Shown here: positions 62,001 to 64,000 of the stretch, in pieces
How positions within the stretch are numbered: position 1 is the stretch's first letter
Layout: each line of letters opens with the position of its first letter
NCBI RefSeq assembly: GCF_042664795.1
Contig: NZ_JBHTBN010000006.1
Coordinates: forward strand, 184,231 to 248,230
DNA length: 64,000 nt
Reading direction: 5' to 3'
DNA from: Jejudonia soesokkakensis
GTDB lineage: Bacteria; Bacteroidota; Bacteroidia; Flavobacteriales; Flavobacteriaceae
The notes under the pieces: model-generated
The model's input: only the letters and a program-made list of their open reading frames with translations
The model's database searches: none
What the model was told of the DNA's origin: nothing
Translations under genes and position numbers: made by a program

Positions 62001-64000
62001 TAGTGGAGATGATCCTACTAATGGTGGAGGGGGAATCTTCAATAATGGAGGCGATCTTAGCATTAGTGCAGGCACTACCATAGATAGCAATATAGCCGAT
62101 GGAGCTGCAGGTTCTGGAGGAGGTATCTTTAGTGTTGATGGAGATTTAGATCTTACAGGAGTTATTATAACTAATAATAGGGCTAATCGAGCTGGTGGAG
62201 GAATAGAAGTTCAGGAAGGTTCAGTGAACCTTACAGATACGACTTTAGACAATAACAATGCGGGTGTTGCACCTGCGGTGGCTGCTCCGGGTAATGGAGG
62301 AGGATTGCATGTAAGTGATGATGCCGATGTTACTATAACGGGCGGAAGCGTAAATAATAATGTCGCTGCTTTAGAGGGTGGAGGCCTTTGGAATGGAGAT
62401 GGCACAATGACAACCGATGGTGCTACTATTGATGGTAACACTGCTAGCGGCCCTGGTGCCACTGAAGGTGGTGGAGGTATTTTCAATGCTGGAGGAACCT
62501 TAAGTGTGACAAACGGTACTACGATCTCAAACAATGTGGCCGATGGTGCTGCAGGATCAGGAGGGGGAATCTTGAATGATCTGGGAGACTTAAGCGTAAG
62601 TGATAGTGAGATCAGTGGAAACAGCTCTAACAGAGCTGGTGGAGGGATCGAGGATAACTCAGTCTCAGGGAATACGACAAGCTTGAGCAATGTAGATTTA
62701 CTTAACAATGTAACAGCAGCAGCACCAGGTAATGGAGGAGGAATGCATATTACAGGTCCTGGAAATAGTGTGATTACTGGCGGAAACATCTCAGGTAACA
62801 CAGCTGCTTTAGAAGGTGGCGGATTATGGAATGGATCTGGAGCTATGAGTGTAAGTGGAACGACCATTGATGGCAATACGGCAAGTGGACCGGGTGCTAC
62901 TGAAGGTGGAGGAGGTATTTTCAATAATGGTGGAGACCTCTCTGTGGCTAATGTAACAATCAGTAACAATATAGCCAATGGAGCTTCAGGTTCTGGAGGG
63001 GCTATCTTAAATGATCAAGGAACCCTCGTAGTAAGTAATAGTACGATTAGTGGAAACAGTTCTAATAGAGCTGGTGGAGGAATTGAGGATAATGCTGCTA
63101 CATCGACTACGATTATTACAGATACCGATATTATAAACAATAGCACGGCTGCTGCTCCAGGTAATGGGGGAGGAGTGCATATTTCTGGAGGAAGTGACAT
63201 GAATATTACTGGCGGAAACGTCTCAGGTAATACGGCATCCTTAGAAGGTGGTGGACTATGGAACGGATCGGGGGTTATGAATGTTGATGGAACAACTATC
63301 GATGGCAATACGGCCAGTGGAGCTGGTGCTGCTGAAGGTGGTGGAGGTATCTTTAACGCTGGAGGTGCTTTGAGTGTAGTAAATGCAACGATCACCAATA
63401 ATATCGCTGATGGGGCTTCAGGTTCTGGAGGAGGTATCTTAAATGATCAGGGAACCTTAACGGTAAGTGCAACAAGCCTATCGGGCAATAGCGCTAGTAG
63501 AGCTGGTGGTGGAATTGAAGATAATTCTGTTGCAGGTAATACCTTACTATTGACCAATGTCGATATGGATGGGAATACAGCTTCAGCTGCTCCAGGAAAT
63601 GGAGGAGGACTTCATATAACGGGTGCTGGTGATAGTGTTATCACGGGCGGAAACGTAACCAACAATATAGCTGCCGCTGAAGGTGGTGGACTATGGAATG
63701 GTACGGGAAGCATGAGTGTAACAGGAACATCTATAATGGACAATACTGCTAGTGGCGCCGATGCGACACAAGGGGGTGGAGGTATTTTCAACGCAGGAGG
63801 AACTCTTACTGTCACAGGAGCCGATATCTCAGACAACGTAGCCGATGGTGCTGCAGGTTCTGGTGGAGGTATTTTCAATGACGGAGGAACTCTTACGGTT
63901 ACCGATAGTGATATTGACGAGAATACTGCCAACAGAGCAGGAGGTGGTATTGAGCAAAACTCAGGTACTACGGCTGGACTCTTAGTGATTGACAATGTAA
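53023..64000 (+). CDS. Giant secreted beta-helix adhesin-like protein, 3' end beyond window
   Basis: Open from the ATG at 53023 to the window edge, at least 3,659 codons with no stop. Signal peptide (ITLTILLFSLFLGMNSYAQ). Residues ~30-190 resemble a GEVED domain: FAVYIDLNIDGDFEDSGELV and a DGETEDWPVEI end. Residues ~196-365 hold two HYR/Ig-like modules (DTTPPTAICMNAT; NTVTLTVEDAAGNMS). An irregular solenoid follows, with LAPGASPGLFVV near residue 790 as in autotransporter-type strands. From ~913 a pectate-lyase-like helix begins (TIQEGVDEVASNGNV). From ~1194 the Gly-rich super-repeats run to the edge. A surface adhesin, probably a T9SS substrate, is inferred; its C-terminus is unseen. Asp- and Asn-rich, with few Lys. 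Confidence 0.9.
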   Translation, partial: MKNFTSRSYVITLTILLFSLFLGMNSYAQTYCTSSGTAGSTFFVGQTCLTSNAPDCENCCAIAGDYTDETTRMPITTFTPNAATNDNLSVGYNTNAGGLQNYSFAVYIDLNIDGDFEDSGELVNSGTGDINFPTGGGGSFGATPTIPVTATNGVTRMRFIVKNGNMGVSGPCENGFDGETEDWPVEIAGAGMMGDTTPPTAICMNATAQLDSAGNVTISPDDVDNNSTDDTGITMRSVSPNTFTCADIGANTVTLTVEDAAGNMSMCTATVTVADNIDPTITCAADGTRNPGPGQMTYTVQGTEFDPTASNDNCGSPTLSNDLNNMASLAGATVPLGANSIVWTVDDGNGNEVNCTIVVTVEYNANPTVIGTAGDDTIVASIDGGDTVITVNGAEVIRQPSTSIVTLTINGDNGNDTLTTDFSGGDFPFPINYNGEGQTGAPGDILAVLGSGSQNATFTPSTTTPRDGVIEVSGQPITFTGLEPVDISGMAAVTINGTAGIDVYDIANGFDSTTSSIPALVVSGTASAVAIETVHLWNNGAVTVNTQGGVDIITVTSADNAHNNVNLIINTLNDLGDIVDINGAIIAPNFLSVVSPSIAIGSDLTATGDAIQINGNSTLTANSTLTAPNDITFNGTIDGTFNLDVNAGGQTNFTVDVGAITPVRRIRTDTPGTLLIEGSVTTDGLQRYNEIANIPNSAVLTSNVASIRFLDAVNASTDLTINAEASIIFTQGGTVGGNLVTTSNTGTTDLRNITMAVTGTATLNGVINTQANAVSTVDISATSVTINGTLAPGASPGLFVVTGAFDIGAGDTLDVEVDEFDTPGTDYDQVIVTGTVDVTDATLNLIDNTAATGVIGDVMILIDNDAADPIVGEFTGLADGDDVTFNGETWRIFYNSGDGNDVALAFVPTPLTEVYVNNDFTQPDGTFITDADLNTPGDQNAVVGVNAFLTIQEGVDEVASNGNVNITDDLSTDGPGMYTENVVVANSMTILSTENDPTAVIADGGAVGSVFVTSGGANTITIAGITIQNGDAVQGGGIDNTSATLSVNNSLIENNNATNFGGGISNSGGTMTIDAASTINNNSAVNLGGGIGNLGGVLNVFGEIRNNTVNTSGAGVGSQGGTVTLDGASITENQSGFIGGGIFIASSIFTSSNGTVINNNIANNRGGGINLDGMATITDTSIDGNTASGLAAIEGGGGIYLNTGVSLTLDNTVSITNNIADGTSGSGGGIFINTGASLTATGTTITGNRANRAGGGIEDNSGAGLGLTLTNVILDNNNAGLAPAIANPGNGGGVHITGAGDSIITGGTVMGNTAAQEGGGLWNGTGTMNITNGTSITGNIANSGNNVGNDQGGGGIFNAGGTVNIDVANIIDNEALMNLGNGGGIMTDGGTVTITGGNISTNESARAGGGIENFNGTVTLTNVTVGGGTPAEANTAGINGGGLHVSGTGTTNVTGGTFQNNIAQQEGGGLWNGTGTMTVNGTTVDSNVANAGNNVGNDQGGGGIFNAGGKLDIDSAIITNNDALLNLGNGGGVMTDGGTVTIDGGNISTNESARAGGGIENFNGTVTLTNVTVGGVTPVEANTAGINGGGLHVSGTGTTNVTGGTFQNNIANQEGGGLWNGGVGAVMTIDGTSITENSANGALADQGGGGVFNNGGTLNVLDGTIIDNNTAIGALGSGGGVMSISGDVTISGTTTQINNNVANRAGGGIEIIDGMLTTNDITLNLNNAGVVGPGGATVAAPGNGGGLHVSGAATIQINGGNVEDNIAASEGGGLWNQVGTTMVLDNPNINRNTASGASATEGGGGVFNNGGNLTIINTVIDGNTADGLLGSGGGIFNDLGGVLTLTDVTLQNNTANRAGGGIELNTNPTDSFTFNNLTLDTNTATGAGVAPGNGGGLHVSGTGTVLLNSSIVINNTAVEGGGLWNGTGIMTLDNSAIGVDTIGGGGSAAPNEATGDDATDGGGGIFNNGGTLTVQNGSGIRFNTATGIAGSGGGILTNGGILTVTNSVIADNESNRAGGGIEYSGGALTLTNVQLNRNRTGVTPGPGAPGNGGGLHVTGNFDVIIDGLQVRNNFANNEGGGLWNGSGLMTITDTEIRNNTAESNVTTNSGGGGIFNQGGTVTTDVDTRILFNEASGAAGSSGGGVLNANGTFTATGTIMRQNNANRAGGGVEVNGAAAMTTLDGVTLNRNNATSSPGNGGGLHISGVSNSSILNSTVFMNSANNEGGGLWNGTGVMTITGTTIDSNEAESNVTANSGGGGIFNAGGTINLDSTTSIINNVATTGSGSGGGVFNAGGIFTATGTTITGNDANRAGGGIEVSGAATTSLTDVTLDDNEALGAPGNGGGMHITGASDSSVTGGTVNNNIAANEGGGLWNGTGVMTLSGVSITNNIANSGTTGGGGIFNNGGTVDVDVATDVTNNVADGVTPGGRGGGYFNNTGGTLNIASGSTITMNYASRAGGGIEDASGNTLVLDNVMITENGAGVNPGFFGGVVTANPGNGGGVHLSAGTDATITGSVFENNLAASQGGGLWTDGGTNATISTTMFTANIASGPGAAEGGGGLYNAGGVVTLDPGNEFENNLADGAAGSGGGIFNAGGNMSIDANIIRLNRANRAGGGIENVDGNLTITGTTLNQNNAGVAPATANPGNGGGLHIGGASVVSVSGGTVANNVAASEGGGLWNSSTGTLDVTTQIISNTASGATATEGGGGIYNDGGTLTLNTGTLVQLNVADGTAGSGGGILSVDGDVNITGTNLSSNEANRAGGAIELVEGTLTMLNSPMISNVAGAVTGPGAPGNGGGLHITGAANSSITGGIVTTNTAASEGGGLWNGTGSMSVSGTTITLNVASGDDPTNGGGGIFNNGGTLDVLAGTTIDNNTADGSAGSGGGVFSTDGTVTITGASISSNTANRAGGGVEVIDGTFTLNTTNLDNNIATGAGAVPGNGGGLHVSGDADINVSGGTVDSNLAASEGGGLWNGDGLMSIDGTPITNNIASGDDPTNGGGGIFNNGGDLSISAGTTIDSNIADGAAGSGGGIFSVDGDLDLTGVIITNNRANRAGGGIEVQEGSVNLTDTTLDNNNAGVAPAVAAPGNGGGLHVSDDADVTITGGSVNNNVAALEGGGLWNGDGTMTTDGATIDGNTASGPGATEGGGGIFNAGGTLSVTNGTTISNNVADGAAGSGGGILNDLGDLSVSDSEISGNSSNRAGGGIEDNSVSGNTTSLSNVDLLNNVTAAAPGNGGGMHITGPGNSVITGGNISGNTAALEGGGLWNGSGAMSVSGTTIDGNTASGPGATEGGGGIFNNGGDLSVANVTISNNIANGASGSGGAILNDQGTLVVSNSTISGNSSNRAGGGIEDNAATSTTIITDTDIINNSTAAAPGNGGGVHISGGSDMNITGGNVSGNTASLEGGGLWNGSGVMNVDGTTIDGNTASGAGAAEGGGGIFNAGGALSVVNATITNNIADGASGSGGGILNDQGTLTVSATSLSGNSASRAGGGIEDNSVAGNTLLLTNVDMDGNTASAAPGNGGGLHITGAGDSVITGGNVTNNIAAAEGGGLWNGTGSMSVTGTSIMDNTASGADATQGGGGIFNAGGTLTVTGADISDNVADGAAGSGGGIFNDGGTLTVTDSDIDENTANRAGGGIEQNSGTTAGLLVIDNV
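56602..64000 (+). repeat. Coding super-repeat array, ~147 residues per unit, 16 anchored units
   Basis: The anchor motif EGGGLWN (or QGGGLWT in one unit) begins at 56971, 57418, 57862, 58330, 58777, 59254, 59695, 60130, 60601, 61048, 61492, 61930, 62374, 62812, 63244 and 63679. Intervals are 432-477 bp and always divisible by three. Within each unit five rungs come in the same order: EGGGLWN, GGGGIFN, GSGGGIF, RAGGGIE and PGNGGGLH. The first regular rung begins at 56602; before that (56120-56560) rungs are irregular. Confidence 0.9.
57211..57851 (+). repeat. Nearly identical tandem block inside the array
   Basis: About 197 bp at 57211-57407 recurs at 57655-57851 with an offset of 444 bp. Long stretches are identical, including about 38 bp at the start, 53 bp in the middle and about 65 bp near the end. 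The remaining units differ much more at the DNA level. This points to a recent duplication or gene conversion of one unit. Confidence 0.85.

Noticed and set aside
53063..63995. Many long minus-strand frames rich in Pro, Ser and Val opposite the adhesin
   Set aside because: They are the reverse reading of GGA/GGT (Gly) and AAT codons. They carry periodic PPPA-type patterns from the repeat, have no initiation signals, and lie fully inside the strong plus-strand frame.
56602..64000. CRISPR-like or minisatellite array
   Set aside because: The repeat unit is about 440 bp, always divisible by three, and diverges in a codon-aware way. It encodes a protein and has no spacers.

Overview
The window looks like a piece of a marine-type Flavobacteriaceae (Bacteroidota) chromosome. 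The DNA is low in G+C. Several genes are preceded by the Bacteroidota -7 promoter element TAnnTTTG. Two products end in type IX secretion (T9SS) sorting domains. Gene families and gene orders typical of flavobacteria recur: tpx-dgkA-ftsK-lolA-lptFG-ribB, kdsC-ubiA-maf, a fused ccsBA, and an ECF sigma/anti-sigma pair. I see no rRNA, tRNA, CRISPR array, transposase or prophage.

Layout. Positions 1-5.5 kb hold the end of a TPR gene, a plug-less outer-membrane barrel, an LRR protein with a T9SS tail bounded by 23-bp direct repeats, and a lipoprotein amidohydrolase. From 5.5-10.7 kb come a metalloprotease lipoprotein, a DUF2059 protein, a methyltransferase, a secreted PIG-L deacetylase and a small MscS channel. 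From 10.7-16.3 kb a minus-strand block carries a secreted peptidylarginine-deiminase-like enzyme, a lipoprotein, Maf, a UbiA prenyltransferase, a KdsC-type phosphatase and a DUF2520 protein. From 16.4-24.1 kb lie ccsBA, a 7TM-plus-HTH protein, fumC, a 57-aa membrane protein and a LETM1-related protein. From 24.2-31.2 kb there is a DUF4331/DUF4331/TPR operon, an ECF sigma factor with RskA-like anti-sigma, and a TonB-dependent receptor. From 31.3-37.5 kb there are an ArsC-like reductase, a double M16 peptidase, a KdnA-like aminotransferase and a RibB with a degenerate GTP cyclohydrolase II half. From 37.5-52.5 kb there are envelope and housekeeping genes (lptFG, lolA, ftsK, dgkA, tpx, nhaC), two secreted tail-collar-like paralogues, a PLP lyase with a divergent Lrp regulator, CPBP and S41 peptidases, and lpdA.

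The last 11 kb is one open reading frame. It starts at 53023 and is still open at the window edge (at least 3,659 codons). It encodes a giant secreted protein: signal peptide, GEVED-like and HYR-like modules, an irregular beta-solenoid, then a very regular Gly-rich beta-helix. The regular part has 16 anchored super-repeats of about 147 residues, each with five different rungs in a fixed order. This is the most unusual object in the window.

Working together: much of the window serves the cell envelope. This includes lipopolysaccharide and lipoprotein export (LptFG, LolA), Kdo or amino-Kdo chemistry (KdsC-like, KdnA-like), cytochrome c assembly and T9SS-type surface proteins. The sigma/anti-sigma pair sits between the DUF4331 operon and a TonB receptor. 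Both of those have upstream TTAA(C) boxes at near-helical spacing, which suggests, without proving, a shared regulator.

Start codons were chosen partly from promoter positions. Several longer TTG or ATG starts overlap a TAnnTTTG element or a terminator and were rejected.
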